Below the pieces are notes generated by a model. The model was not told the origin of the DNA, searched no databases, and was given only the letters and a program-made list of their open reading frames with translations. A stretch of 64,000 bases of DNA from contig SFMO01000081.1 in NCBI GenBank assembly GCA_004554385.1, positions 61,765 to 125,764 of the forward strand, given 5' to 3'. The stretch is from Ruminococcus flavefaciens (lineage in GTDB: Bacteria > Bacillota > Clostridia > Oscillospirales > Ruminococcaceae). Positions 24,896 through 33,691 of the stretch are shown piece by piece. Numbering within the stretch: position 1 is the first letter of the stretch; each line of letters begins with the position of its first letter. Position numbers and translations under genes: made by a program.

Positions 24896-25543
24896 ATGAA
24901 AAATTCAGTTAAGAAGATATTCGCAGCGATCGCAGCGACAGCAATGTGTGCAATTCCAATGACAAGTGCAATGTCCGCAAGTGCAGCTCTTGATAATGCT
25001 GTTAAGTATTCAAGAACTCAGACAGCCCAGGAACTTCAGTTATCTGATGTACTGGAAATGCATGAGATTACCGAGGCTAAATTAGCGGATGCTGTAAGAG
25101 TATCAACAGCATTAAAAAAAGGTGGTAATGTAGCTGATATTAAATCATACAGAGGCAGACTTACTCAGGGGACACGCGTACAGGAATTTAAGTTAAGACA
25201 GTTCTGGGAAAAAGACGGACATTGGGAAATTATTTTTGTCGGCGGACACATTATTATAATTTGGGTTCCGGATCCTCCGAGAATTAATCCGGAAGCACAT
25301 GAAGTTTTAGAAGGCAAGTATTATAAGGGCATTTATGATGTTGTCGGCGATAAGCGCGCTTCGGTAGTTGTAACAGATGCTATCAGGAACGTAGGTGTCA
25401 GAGAGCCTAAGACAGACACTATAGATATTGTTAATCTTGGAAATAACAAGGCATATTCTGCTACTAAGACAGAAGCACAGGATATTTTAATGAGAACTGG
25501 TAATATAAATGCAAGAACAGCTCAGATGCTGGTGACTAAGTAA
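24896..25543 (+). CDS. Small secreted protein B, related to A, function unknown
   Basis: A 215-residue protein. The signal peptide is nearly identical to that of the previous gene (ATAMCAIPMTSAMSASAA). The mature part has a helical N-terminal half (QTAQELQLSDVLEMHEITEA), then FWEKDGHWEIIFVGGHIIII running into WVPDPPR near residues 114-125. The C-terminal half (VVGDKRASVVVTDAIRNVGV) is not found in protein A. The function is not known. An exported effector, adhesin or small matrix protein is possible, but nothing in the sequence decides. It lies 51 bases after protein A with its own AGGAG and is followed by a terminator, so the two form a bicistronic unit. Confidence 0.7.
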   Translation: MKNSVKKIFAAIAATAMCAIPMTSAMSASAALDNAVKYSRTQTAQELQLSDVLEMHEITEAKLADAVRVSTALKKGGNVADIKSYRGRLTQGTRVQEFKLRQFWEKDGHWEIIFVGGHIIIIWVPDPPRINPEAHEVLEGKYYKGIYDVVGDKRASVVVTDAIRNVGVREPKTDTIDIVNLGNNKAYSATKTEAQDILMRTGNINARTAQMLVTK

Positions 25544-25582
25544 TTATAGGAACAAAAGGGATTTAATAATTTATATATATAA

Positions 25583-25628
25583 TCGCTCCCCCGAGGTATG
25601 GTACACAGGCTTCGGGGGACGATTTTTA
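25583..25628 (+). terminator. Terminator after the secreted-protein pair
   Basis: TCGCTCCCCCGA (25583-25594) pairs with TCGGGGGACGA (25611-25622) around a 16-base loop, followed by TTTTT. Confidence 0.8.
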
Positions 25629-25677
25629 TAATCCCAGGAAAAATCTGCGGTTTTTTGAAAAAAATTCCGAAAAACAC

Positions 25678-25706
25678 TTGATTTTTGCGAAAAACCGTGA
25701 TATAAT
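25678..25706 (+). promoter_or_regulatory. Promoter of the rimP-nusA-infB operon
   Basis: TTGATT (25678-25683), a 17-bp spacer and TATAAT (25701-25706). Confidence 0.65.
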
Positions 25707-25728
25707 ATTTGATGATGATAGTAAACCC

Positions 25729-25820
25729 AAAGACCGGAAGCATTCCGGTCTTTAGTATTTATATCGGGACTATTACTTTACAGAGAAAGGAGATTCCCGT
25801 AATATCGGGAAAAACTGCCT
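25729..25820 (+). promoter_or_regulatory. Structured leader of rimP with hairpin-bridged Shine-Dalgarno
   Basis: An 11-bp stem with a three-base loop lies at 25729-25753. The ribosome binding site AAAGGAG (25786-25792) is 28 bases from the ATG at 25821, too far to work linearly. Between them TTCCCG (25794-25799) pairs with CGGGAA (25806-25811). When this folds, the effective spacing is 10 bases. An earlier CGGGA (25765-25769) can compete for TCCCG and would then enclose the ribosome binding site in its loop. Whether this acts as a switch is inference. Confidence 0.5.
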
Positions 25821-26294
25821 ATGAAGTTCAAGAAATTCGGCGGTACGGAACAAAAGGTATACGATCTTATCAAGCCGATAACCGATGAGCTGGGCTACTA
25901 CCTCTGGGACGTCTGCTACGAAAAGGAAGGCGCTATGTGGTATCTCCGCGTATTCATCGATCAGGACGAGGGTATCACCATTGCTGACTGTGAACGTGCC
26001 AACGCTCCCATCAGTGACATCCTCGACGAGAAGGATCCCATATCTCAGAGCTATATGCTTGAGGTAGGGTCGGCAGGTCTGGAGCGCGAGCTTGTCAAGG
26101 AGGAACACTTTGAGGTCTGTCAGGGCGATACCGTAAGAGTGCGCTTTATCAGAGCCTTCGAAGGTGAAAAGGAGATCGTCGCACAGCTTGCAGGTGCAGA
26201 TAAGGACGGTGTTTCCGTCATACTCGAAAGCGGAGAGGAAAAAACATTCCCTCTGTCAGATATTGCTTTCGTCAAGCTTTATCTGGATTTTTGA
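25821..26294 (+). CDS. rimP: Ribosome maturation factor RimP
   Basis: A 157-residue RimP (YlxS), needed for 30S subunit maturation. The N-terminal domain (YDLIKPITDELGYYLWDVCYEKEG, in pieces) and the signature LEVGSAGLERELVKEEHFEVCQGD match the family and its position as first gene of the nusA-infB operon. The frame has a stop at 25800, so ATG 25821 is the only reasonable start, although the ribosome binding site is distant (see the leader entry). Confidence 0.95.
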   Translation: MKFKKFGGTEQKVYDLIKPITDELGYYLWDVCYEKEGAMWYLRVFIDQDEGITIADCERANAPISDILDEKDPISQSYMLEVGSAGLERELVKEEHFEVCQGDTVRVRFIRAFEGEKEIVAQLAGADKDGVSVILESGEEKTFPLSDIAFVKLYLDF

Positions 26295-26351
26295 AAAAAT
26301 ATCAATATTTGTAAAAAACCAAAATAAAATATATTGGAGGAATCAACAGAC

Positions 26352-27572
26352 ATGAACATGAATAAGGACTTTTTCAGGGCGCTGGAGGCACTCGGAGAGG
26401 AAAACAGCGTAGAGACAGAGCTTCTCATCGAAAAGGTTAAATCAGCTATGCTCAAGGCTGCAAGAAGAGCTTACCCGCACAGCGAGGAGAGGATCTCCGT
26501 AGAGATCGATCCCAAGACAAAGAAGTTTGAAATGTACATCAGACAGGATATCATCGACGATGAGCCTATCGACGAGAACGAGGTGAACATCGACGTTGCA
26601 AGAACTATGGATCCTAATGCTATGGTGGGCGGCACTATAATGAAGGAGCTTGATATATCCAAGCTTGGCAGAATGGCTGCCCTCTCCGCAAAGCAGTCCA
26701 TCAAGGGAGACCTGAGAGAGATCAACCGCGAGCAGATGCTCAGCAAGTTCGAGCAGAAGGAACATGAGTGCATCACTGCAAGAGTATCACAGGTCGAGCC
26801 CGGCAGAGGTACTGTCACAGTGGTTTATGACGGCACTGAGCTCTATCTCTTCCGCAATGAGCAGATCCCAGGTGAAGTCCTTGAAGAGGGCAAGTCTGTA
26901 AAGGTATACATCACAGGTATCATAGGCAAGAACAAGAAGCCTGTTGTCAAGATCTCACGTACACACAAGGATCTCGTCAAGAGACTCTTTGAGCAGGAGG
27001 TACCCGAGATATACGACGGCACAGTTGAAGTAAAGTCCATATCCCGTGAGGCAGGCTCAAGAACAAAGATCGCTGTATGGTCAAAGGACGAGAACGTTGA
27101 CGCAGTCGGCGCCTGCATCGGTCCTAAGCGTTCAAGAATAACTGCTGTTGTCAATGAGCTCAGCGGTGAAAAGATAGACATAATCCCATGGAGCGAGGTG
27201 CCTGAGGAATTCATCGCAAGAGCTCTTGCTCCTGCTGAGGTCCTCAAGACTGTCATCACTTCAATGGAAGAAAAGGCATGCACAGTTATCGTTCCCAACA
27301 ATCAGCTCTCACTTGCTATCGGCAACAAGGGTCAGAACGCTAAGCTCGCTGCAAAGCTCACAGGCTTCAAGATAGACATCAAGCCACAGTTCGACAGTGT
27401 TTCGGGCGAGGAAGCTCCCGAGATGAGCCCCGACTTCGTAGCACCTGTATTTGAGGCAGCTCCTCCTGCTGAGGAGAGCGCAGAGGCTGAGGAAACAGCT
27501 CCCGCAGAGGAGACAGCTGAGGCAGCAGCAGAGGCTCCTGCTGAGGAAGAAGCTCCTGCAAACGAGGAATAA
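26352..27572 (+). CDS. nusA: Transcription termination/antitermination factor NusA
   Basis: A 406-residue NusA that binds RNA polymerase and nascent RNA to modulate pausing and termination. Domain order is NusA N-terminal domain (residues 1-120), S1 (about 130-200) and two KH domains, with VGACIGPKRSRITAVVNELS in KH1 and AIGNKGQNAKLAAKLTG in KH2. The last 50 residues are an Ala/Glu/Pro-rich acidic tail, as seen in many Clostridia. GGAGG (26336-26340) sets the start at ATG 26352; a second ATG at 26358 is also possible. Confidence 0.96.
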   Translation: MNMNKDFFRALEALGEENSVETELLIEKVKSAMLKAARRAYPHSEERISVEIDPKTKKFEMYIRQDIIDDEPIDENEVNIDVARTMDPNAMVGGTIMKELDISKLGRMAALSAKQSIKGDLREINREQMLSKFEQKEHECITARVSQVEPGRGTVTVVYDGTELYLFRNEQIPGEVLEEGKSVKVYITGIIGKNKKPVVKISRTHKDLVKRLFEQEVPEIYDGTVEVKSISREAGSRTKIAVWSKDENVDAVGACIGPKRSRITAVVNELSGEKIDIIPWSEVPEEFIARALAPAEVLKTVITSMEEKACTVIVPNNQLSLAIGNKGQNAKLAAKLTGFKIDIKPQFDSVSGEEAPEMSPDFVAPVFEAAPPAEESAEAEETAPAEETAEAAAEAPAEEEAPANEE

Positions 27573-27574
27573 TT

Positions 27575-27853
27575 ATGAAGCCTAAAAAAATACCCATGAG
27601 AATGTGTCTCGGCTGTAATGAGATGAAGCCCAAAATGGAGCTTATCCGTGTGGAAAAGTCTCCCGAGGGCGATATAAGTCTTGACTTCAAGGGCAAGGCT
27701 GCAGGCAGAGGCGCTTATATCTGCCGAAGCCGCGAGTGCCTTGAAAAAGCCAGAAAGGCAAGACGCTTTGAGAAATCATTCTCATGTAAAATAGAGGACA
27801 GCGTTTACGAGGTGATGATGAATGAGCTCGGAGATCAGCCGCAGGATAATTAA
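27575..27853 (+). CDS. ylxR: YlxR/RnpM family RNA-binding protein
   Basis: A 92-residue DUF448 protein. The core signature PMRMCLGCNEMKPKMELIRV and the later GRGAYICRSRECLEKA are characteristic. In Bacillus the family (RnpM) modulates RNase P. It sits one base after the nusA stop, and its 3' end overlaps the next gene by 32 bases. Confidence 0.92.
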   Translation: MKPKKIPMRMCLGCNEMKPKMELIRVEKSPEGDISLDFKGKAAGRGAYICRSRECLEKARKARRFEKSFSCKIEDSVYEVMMNELGDQPQDN

Positions 27854-28136
27854 TCTGCTGGGTATCTGCATAAGAGCAGGAAAAGTCGTAAAGGGCTTCG
27901 ACAGCTCTGTGGAAGCTGCAAAGAACGGCACAGCAGCCTGTCTGCTCACAGCGTCCGACGCTTCTCCGAAGACCGTCAAGGAAGTGCGGTACTACTGTGA
28001 AAAGTATTCTGTCAGACACCTTGAAGCCGATATAAGCAAATTCGATATCGGAAGGCTCTGCGGCAAGGATACTGCCGTAATTGCCGTAACTGACAAGGGC
28101 TTCGCAGACGGCTTTGAAAAAATAATATCCGATTGA
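27822..28136 (+). CDS. ylxQ: L7Ae/L30e-family RNA-binding protein YlxQ
   Basis: A 104-residue L7Ae-type protein (IINLLGICIRAGKVVKGFDS, then AACLLTASDASPKTV and AVIAVTDKGFADGF) of the kind that binds kink-turn RNA. It is encoded in the standard place between ylxR and infB. It overlaps ylxR by 32 bases, with GAGGTG as its likely ribosome binding site inside that gene, which suggests coupled translation. Confidence 0.88.
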   Translation: MSSEISRRIINLLGICIRAGKVVKGFDSSVEAAKNGTAACLLTASDASPKTVKEVRYYCEKYSVRHLEADISKFDIGRLCGKDTAVIAVTDKGFADGFEKIISD

Positions 28137-28219
28137 TCGCAGAAATGCGTTTATATAGATACGGATCATAATTCCGCCGTGACCTGAACGGCATAGTAAA
28201 ATGGAGGTAAATAAAGCCT

Positions 28220-30856
28220 ATGGCAAAAAAGATAAAGTTAAGCGACGCAGCAAAGGATATCAACGTACCTGCACAGGAAATAATCGATTATTTCGGTGAA
28301 AAGGGAGATAATAAGAAGAAAACAGGTTCTTCCCTCACAGAGGAGGAAATGAATTCAGTGCTTGAGCACTACACAAAGGATCGTTATTCTGTAAATTCAC
28401 TGGACGAATACTTCAATTCAAAGAACGATCCGCATCCTGTGAAGGAAGAGGCTCCTAAGGCTGAGAAGAAGCCTGCACCTAAGAAGGAGGCAGCAAAGAC
28501 AGAAGCTCCTGCTGAGAAAAAGGAGAAGGCTGCTGCAAAGAAGGAGTCTGTTAAGGCTGAGGCTCCCGCACCTGAGAAGAAGGAGGCAAAGCCAAAGCAT
28601 GAAGCTCCTGCAAAGAAGGCTGAGCCCGAGAAGAAGCAGGAGACAGCTCCTGTCAAGGAAGTTCCCAAGACTGAGACAAAGCCCGAGCCTGTAAAGGCTG
28701 CCGAGCCAGAGAAGAAGGCGGAGCCGGAGAAGAAGGCAGAGCCAGAGAAAAAGGTTGAGCACGAGAAGAAAAACGACAAGAAAAAGGACAAGAAGAAGGA
28801 GCAGGCAAAGGCTCAGGACAGAGGCGAGAGAACAAAGTTCAACGCCACATTCAGCTCTGAGACTGCCCAGACATCTACTCAGCGCCGTACTGTCGATACA
28901 AGAGGAAGCTACGTTGACCTCGACAAATACAACGAGAGATACGACCAGATGGCTGCTTCCAACAAGCACAAGAACGACAACTACTCTTCAAAGAAGCAGA
29001 AGATAAATCAGAAGTCAGCTCAGAGAAACCGTCAGCAGTTCTCAAAGAAGGAAAGCGAGGCTGAGAAGCTGAAGAGACTTGAGCTCGAAAGAGCAAGAAA
29101 GCAGCAGCTCAAGGTCCTCATCCCTGACAGCATCACTGTCGGTGAGCTCGCTACACGTCTGAAGGCAACTGCTACAGAGGTCATCAAGCAGCTTATGAAG
29201 CTTGGAGTAATGGCTTCCATAAATCAGGAGATAGACTTCGATACCGCTGCTCTCGTAGCAGATGAGATGGGCGCAAAGGTTGAGAAGGAAGTTATCGTTA
29301 CCATTGAGGAGCGTCTTATCGACGACACTGACGATGACGATACAAACCTCCAGCCGCGCTGCCCTGTTGTTGTAGTAATGGGACACGTTGACCACGGTAA
29401 GACATCTATCCTTGACCGTATCAGAAATGCTCACGTTGCAGCAGGCGAAGCAGGCGGTATCACACAGCACATCGGTGCTTATCAGGTAAATGTAAACGGA
29501 CAGGACATCACATTCCTCGATACTCCCGGACATGAGGCATTTACATCAATGCGTGCAAGAGGTGCGAATATCACTGATATAGCTATACTCGTTGTTGCCG
29601 CAGACGACGGTATCATGCCGCAGACAGTAGAGTCCATCAACCACGCAAAGGCTGCCGGCGTATCCATTATAGTTGCCATCAACAAGATGGATAAGGAGGG
29701 CGCTAACCCTGACCGTGTCAAGGAAGAGCTCACAAAGTACGACCTCGTTTGCGAGGACTGGGGCGGCGATGTTATATGTGTGCCTGTATCTGCAAAGACA
29801 GGCGAGGGCATCAACGAGCTCCTTGAAAACGTACTTCTCGTTGCAGAGGTGCAGGAGCTCAAGGCTAATCCTGACAGACTTGCAAAGGGTACTGTCATAG
29901 AGGCTCGTCTCGACAAGGGCAGAGGTCCTATCGCAACACTTCTCGTTCAGAACGGTACTCTGAAGCAGGGCGATGTGCTCATCGCAGGTACAGCTGTCGG
30001 ACGTGTCCGTGTTATGACAAATGACAAGGGCAGGACCGTAAAGAGTGCAGGTCCTTCAGTTCCTGTTGAGATAACAGGTCTTGCTGAAGTGCCGAGTGCA
30101 GGCGACATCTTCAACGCTGTTGAGGACGAGAGACTTGCAAGAGAGCTCGTTGAGCAGAGAAAGCACGAGCAGAAGCAGGAACAGTTCAATGCTTACCGCA
30201 AGGTAACTCTTGATAACCTCTTCAGCCAGATCGCAGAGGGCGAGATCAAGGAGCTCCCGATCGTAGTAAAGGCTGATGTTCAGGGTTCTGTTGAGGCTGT
30301 CAAGCAGTCACTTGAGAAGCTCTCAAACAATGAGGTAAGAGTAAGAGTTATTCACGGCGCTGTTGGTGCTGTCAAGGAGAGCGACGTAATGCTTGCAAGC
30401 GCTTCAAACGCTATCATCGTCGGCTTCAATGTAAGACCTGATCCCGTTGCAGCAGAAAATGCAGAGCGCGACGGCGTTGACATCAGACTCTACCGCATCA
30501 TCTATGATGCTATCGAAGAGATCTCCACAGCTATGAAGGGTATGCTTGCTCCTAAGTTCCGCGATGTTGAGCAGGGACGTGTTGAGGTACGTCAGGTATA
30601 CAAGATCTCTAACGTTGGTATGGTAGCAGGAAGCTACGTTCTCAGCGGTAAGGTAACAAGAGGCAGCAAGGTAAGAGTTGTCCGCGACGGTATCATCATC
30701 GCTGATGACGAGATCGCAGGACTCAAGCGTTTCAAGGACGACGCAAAGGAAGTTGCCGAGGGCTATGAGTGCGGTATCAGCCTTGAAAAGTTCAGCGATG
30801 TCAAGGAAGGCGATATCTTCGAGACATATATCGTTGAGGAGTACCGCGAGGACTGA
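28220..30856 (+). CDS. infB: Translation initiation factor IF-2
   Basis: An 878-residue IF-2. It delivers initiator fMet-tRNA to the 30S subunit and promotes subunit joining. An IF2_N winged domain opens the protein (KIKLSDAAKDINVPAQEIID). A low-complexity Lys/Glu/Ala/Pro linker follows at about residues 70-200, with tandem EPEKKA units. The second IF2_N-like region is near residue 300. The GTPase domain has GHVDHGKT near residue 390, DTPGHEAF and NKMDKEGANPD, then domains II, III and IV. AAATGGAGG precedes the ATG. Confidence 0.97.
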   Translation: MAKKIKLSDAAKDINVPAQEIIDYFGEKGDNKKKTGSSLTEEEMNSVLEHYTKDRYSVNSLDEYFNSKNDPHPVKEEAPKAEKKPAPKKEAAKTEAPAEKKEKAAAKKESVKAEAPAPEKKEAKPKHEAPAKKAEPEKKQETAPVKEVPKTETKPEPVKAAEPEKKAEPEKKAEPEKKVEHEKKNDKKKDKKKEQAKAQDRGERTKFNATFSSETAQTSTQRRTVDTRGSYVDLDKYNERYDQMAASNKHKNDNYSSKKQKINQKSAQRNRQQFSKKESEAEKLKRLELERARKQQLKVLIPDSITVGELATRLKATATEVIKQLMKLGVMASINQEIDFDTAALVADEMGAKVEKEVIVTIEERLIDDTDDDDTNLQPRCPVVVVMGHVDHGKTSILDRIRNAHVAAGEAGGITQHIGAYQVNVNGQDITFLDTPGHEAFTSMRARGANITDIAILVVAADDGIMPQTVESINHAKAAGVSIIVAINKMDKEGANPDRVKEELTKYDLVCEDWGGDVICVPVSAKTGEGINELLENVLLVAEVQELKANPDRLAKGTVIEARLDKGRGPIATLLVQNGTLKQGDVLIAGTAVGRVRVMTNDKGRTVKSAGPSVPVEITGLAEVPSAGDIFNAVEDERLARELVEQRKHEQKQEQFNAYRKVTLDNLFSQIAEGEIKELPIVVKADVQGSVEAVKQSLEKLSNNEVRVRVIHGAVGAVKESDVMLASASNAIIVGFNVRPDPVAAENAERDGVDIRLYRIIYDAIEEISTAMKGMLAPKFRDVEQGRVEVRQVYKISNVGMVAGSYVLSGKVTRGSKVRVVRDGIIIADDEIAGLKRFKDDAKEVAEGYECGISLEKFSDVKEGDIFETYIVEEYRED

Positions 30857-30896
30857 TAAACAATAATTTCTTTCAATGATAAAGGGGGAAAATCAA

Positions 30897-31475
30897 ATGG
30901 ACAACAGCAGAATGAGTACTGCGGATATGCTGCAGTACTGCAACGAGGCGCTTGCATGGGACGATTTCGGACCTATCGACATATTCTTCTTTGAGTCGGT
31001 AAAAAAGATACTTCTCGGTCAGTGCAGCGCTATTGAAGAACCTGAGCCGATAACAGATGATCTTATGGGTATCGAGCGTCCTGTACGTGATGTGGAGCTG
31101 GAGCCCGAGTACGGAAACTACGCTGACATCTACTACGGCGAGGAAGGGGACGATGATATCCCCGACTACAGTCTTACAGCTGAGGACGAGGCTTTTTCTG
31201 CGGAGATCTTCGGGGGTGGCTTCTTTACGGAGCAGGAAGATGCAGAGGAAGGCGAAAAGGCTGTAAGTACTGAGGAAAATAAGGCTGAAGAGGCTGAAAC
31301 AGCAGCCGTAAAGCCGGAAGAAAAGGCAGAGAAAAAAGCTTCTGCCAAAAAGAAGACGTCAAAGAGTACGGCGGCAAAAAAGCCTGCAAAGAAGAGCGGA
31401 AAGAAAAATGCAAAGGCTGCCGATCCCGATAAGCACGAGGAAAATGCAGAGGGAGGCTTTACCGTTAAGCTCTGA
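30897..31475 (+). CDS. Hypothetical acidic protein with Lys/Ala-rich tail, between infB and rbfA
   Basis: A 192-residue protein of unknown function. The first 130 residues are acidic and tyrosine-rich (YGNYADIYYGEEGDDDIPDY). The last 60 are a Lys/Ala/Ser-rich histone-like tail (KKASAKKKTSKSTAAKKPAK), so the protein is strongly bipolar in charge. AAGGGGG sets the start at 30897 rather than 30876. Its place inside the conserved infB-rbfA pair suggests an accessory role in translation or nucleic-acid binding, but nothing in the sequence proves it. Confidence 0.7.
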   Translation: MDNSRMSTADMLQYCNEALAWDDFGPIDIFFFESVKKILLGQCSAIEEPEPITDDLMGIERPVRDVELEPEYGNYADIYYGEEGDDDIPDYSLTAEDEAFSAEIFGGGFFTEQEDAEEGEKAVSTEENKAEEAETAAVKPEEKAEKKASAKKKTSKSTAAKKPAKKSGKKNAKAADPDKHEENAEGGFTVKL

Positions 31476-31492
31476 CGACAGAAAGGAATAAA

Positions 31493-31831
31493 ATGCCTAA
31501 TTTCAAGAACAGCCGCATGGCTGAAGATATAAAGCGTGAGATGACTGCGATTCTCCGCGAGCTTAAAGATCCGAGAATAGATAAGATGCTGACAATAGTA
31601 CGTGCCGACCTTTCGGGCGATATGTCGAGCTGTAAGATATATGTATCCAGCTTTGAGGGCATCGAAAGAGCAAACGAGTCCGTTCAGGGACTCAAAAGCG
31701 CCGCAGGTTTCATTAAGCGGGAGCTTTTTCACAGACTAAAAATGCGCAAAGCGCCTGAGCTTACGTTTATCGCCGATAATTCCATCGAGAGAAGTGCGGA
31801 GATAAGCAAAAAGCTCCATGACTTACTGTAA
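31493..31831 (+). CDS. rbfA: Ribosome-binding factor A
   Basis: A 112-residue RbfA, a KH-like protein that helps mature the 5' end of 16S rRNA in the 30S subunit. Conserved stretches are MAEDIKREMTAILRELKDPR and PELTFIADNSIERSAEISKK. It follows AGAAAGGA and lies 12 bases before nrnA. Confidence 0.95.
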   Translation: MPNFKNSRMAEDIKREMTAILRELKDPRIDKMLTIVRADLSGDMSSCKIYVSSFEGIERANESVQGLKSAAGFIKRELFHRLKMRKAPELTFIADNSIERSAEISKKLHDLL

Positions 31832-31843
31832 GGAGTGCTTCAT

Positions 31844-32794
31844 ATGTATATAGGTTTCAGTGAGGCTGAGCTCTTTCTCAGAAACTGCGAGGACGCAGTA
31901 ATATTGACTCACCGCAATCCCGACGGTGACTGTATCGGCGCAGGCTTCGGTCTGAAGGATATTCTTGCACAGCTTGGTATCCGAAGCAGAGTCGTGTGCC
32001 ATGATGAATTCCCATCACGCTACAGCTTCCTCACCGATGAGGGAGCAGGAGAGGAATTTGAACCAAAGACTGTGATAGCAGTGGATATTGCCGATACTAC
32101 CCTTATGGGCGATTATAAGGAAATATACGGCGATAAGGTACAGCTCTGTATCGACCACCACATTTCAAATAAAAATTACGCGGAGAGAACTCTGCTCCGC
32201 GGCGACGCAACAGCTGCCTGCGAGATAATCTATGACCTTGCGCAGTACATGGGCGTCAAGATAACAAAGCACTGTGCAATGTGCCTGTATACGGGCATTG
32301 CTACGGATTCGGGCTGCTTCAAGTATGGCTGCACTACACCCCGCGCACATGAGATAGCGGCAGAGATGATGCGCAGCTACGATATAAACTTCGCAAGGAT
32401 AAACCGCTATATGTTCGACGTAAAGTCAATGGGCAGACTCAAGCTGGAGGCCAAGGTCAACGAGCTGATGGAGTACTGCCTCGGCGGAAAGTTGGCTATA
32501 GCTGCCGTTACTCAGGACATGATGAAGGAAATGGGCGTCTCTATGGAGGAGCTGGAAGGCTTTGCGCCCCTTACGATTCAGCTTGAGGAGACAGAGGTGG
32601 GCATACTCATGCGCGAGCGTGAGGACGGAGTATACAAATGCTCATTCCGCTCGGCAAACGACGTGAACGTATCGGCGATATGTCAGGGCATCGGCGGCGG
32701 CGGTCATGCAAAGGCAGCAGGCTGCACTATTGACGGACCTCTTGAAGATGCAAAGAAACAGCTCATTGCAGCTGTTGAAAGGGCACTGGTCTGA
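31844..32794 (+). CDS. nrnA: DHH-family phosphoesterase (NrnA-like oligoribonuclease/pAp phosphatase)
   Basis: A 316-residue DHH-DHHA1 protein. The first metal motif is THRNPDGDCIGAGF, followed by VAVDIADT and the DHH motif IDHHISNKN near residue 100. The DHHA1 domain ends with the Gly-rich IGGGGHAKAAG. NrnA degrades short oligoribonucleotides and dephosphorylates pAp. The start at 31844 (AAGGAG eight bases before) is preferred to the GTG at 31835. It overlaps truB by one base (TGATG). Confidence 0.92.
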   Translation: MYIGFSEAELFLRNCEDAVILTHRNPDGDCIGAGFGLKDILAQLGIRSRVVCHDEFPSRYSFLTDEGAGEEFEPKTVIAVDIADTTLMGDYKEIYGDKVQLCIDHHISNKNYAERTLLRGDATAACEIIYDLAQYMGVKITKHCAMCLYTGIATDSGCFKYGCTTPRAHEIAAEMMRSYDINFARINRYMFDVKSMGRLKLEAKVNELMEYCLGGKLAIAAVTQDMMKEMGVSMEELEGFAPLTIQLEETEVGILMREREDGVYKCSFRSANDVNVSAICQGIGGGGHAKAAGCTIDGPLEDAKKQLIAAVERALV

Positions 32795-33687
32795 TGAACG
32801 GTATTCTCTGCGTAAACAAGCCTCAGGACTTCACATCATTTGACGTGGTGGCGAAGCTCCGCGGCATACTTCAGATGAAACGCCTCGGACACGGTGGCAC
32901 TCTCGACCCTATGGCTACGGGAGTACTGCCTGTTTTCGTGGGAAATGCCACGAAGGCCTGCGACATAATGCCTGACAATACAAAGAGCTACCGTGCTGCC
33001 TTCCGACTGGGGGCTGTCTCCGACACGCAGGACGTGTGGGGAGAGGTGCGGGAGCTTTCCGATAAGGCTGTCAGCCGTGAGGATATTGAAGCTGTGATAC
33101 CCGATTTTATGGGAAAGATAATGCAGCTTCCGCCCATGTATTCGGCTGTGCAGGTAAACGGACAGCGCCTTTATGACCTTGCAAGACAGGGCATAGAGGT
33201 GGAACGTCAGCCCCGTGAGATAGAGGTGGAAAGCCTTATGCTGGAGAGCTATGACAGCGTTTCCCGTCAGGGAGCTTTGTCAATTGTCTGCGGCAAGGGC
33301 ACTTATATAAGAACAATAATCAGCGATATCGGCGATAAGCTGGGCTGCGGCGGCATAATGACATCTCTTGTGAGGACGTCGTCGGGGGGATTTACCCTTG
33401 ATGACTGCCACAGCTTTGAGGAGATACAGCAGGCAAGGGACGAGGAAAGGCTTGAAGAGCTGATACTCCCCATAGAGCGCGTGTTTGAAAAGCTGCCGAA
33501 GCTGATACTGGGCGAGGCTCAGACAAGAATGTACAGAAACGGCGTAAAGCTCGATATATCAAAGCTCCGCGACATACGAAGCGGAGTAGAGCAGTACGGA
33601 GTCTACGGCTTTGACGGAGGCTTCATAGGTACTGCATCTGCGAATTTTGAGACAGGCGAGCTCCGCGTCGGGAAAAATCTGGGGTGA
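32794..33687 (+). CDS. truB: tRNA pseudouridine(55) synthase
   Basis: A 297-residue TruB that makes pseudouridine 55 in the T-loop of tRNAs. The N-terminal GILCVNKPQDFTSFDVV and the catalytic motif GHGGTLDPMATGVLPVF, with the active Asp, are conserved. It is translationally coupled to nrnA by the TGATG overlap and followed by ribF after four bases. Confidence 0.95.
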   Translation: MNGILCVNKPQDFTSFDVVAKLRGILQMKRLGHGGTLDPMATGVLPVFVGNATKACDIMPDNTKSYRAAFRLGAVSDTQDVWGEVRELSDKAVSREDIEAVIPDFMGKIMQLPPMYSAVQVNGQRLYDLARQGIEVERQPREIEVESLMLESYDSVSRQGALSIVCGKGTYIRTIISDIGDKLGCGGIMTSLVRTSSGGFTLDDCHSFEEIQQARDEERLEELILPIERVFEKLPKLILGEAQTRMYRNGVKLDISKLRDIRSGVEQYGVYGFDGGFIGTASANFETGELRVGKNLG

Positions 33688-33691
33688 CGGC

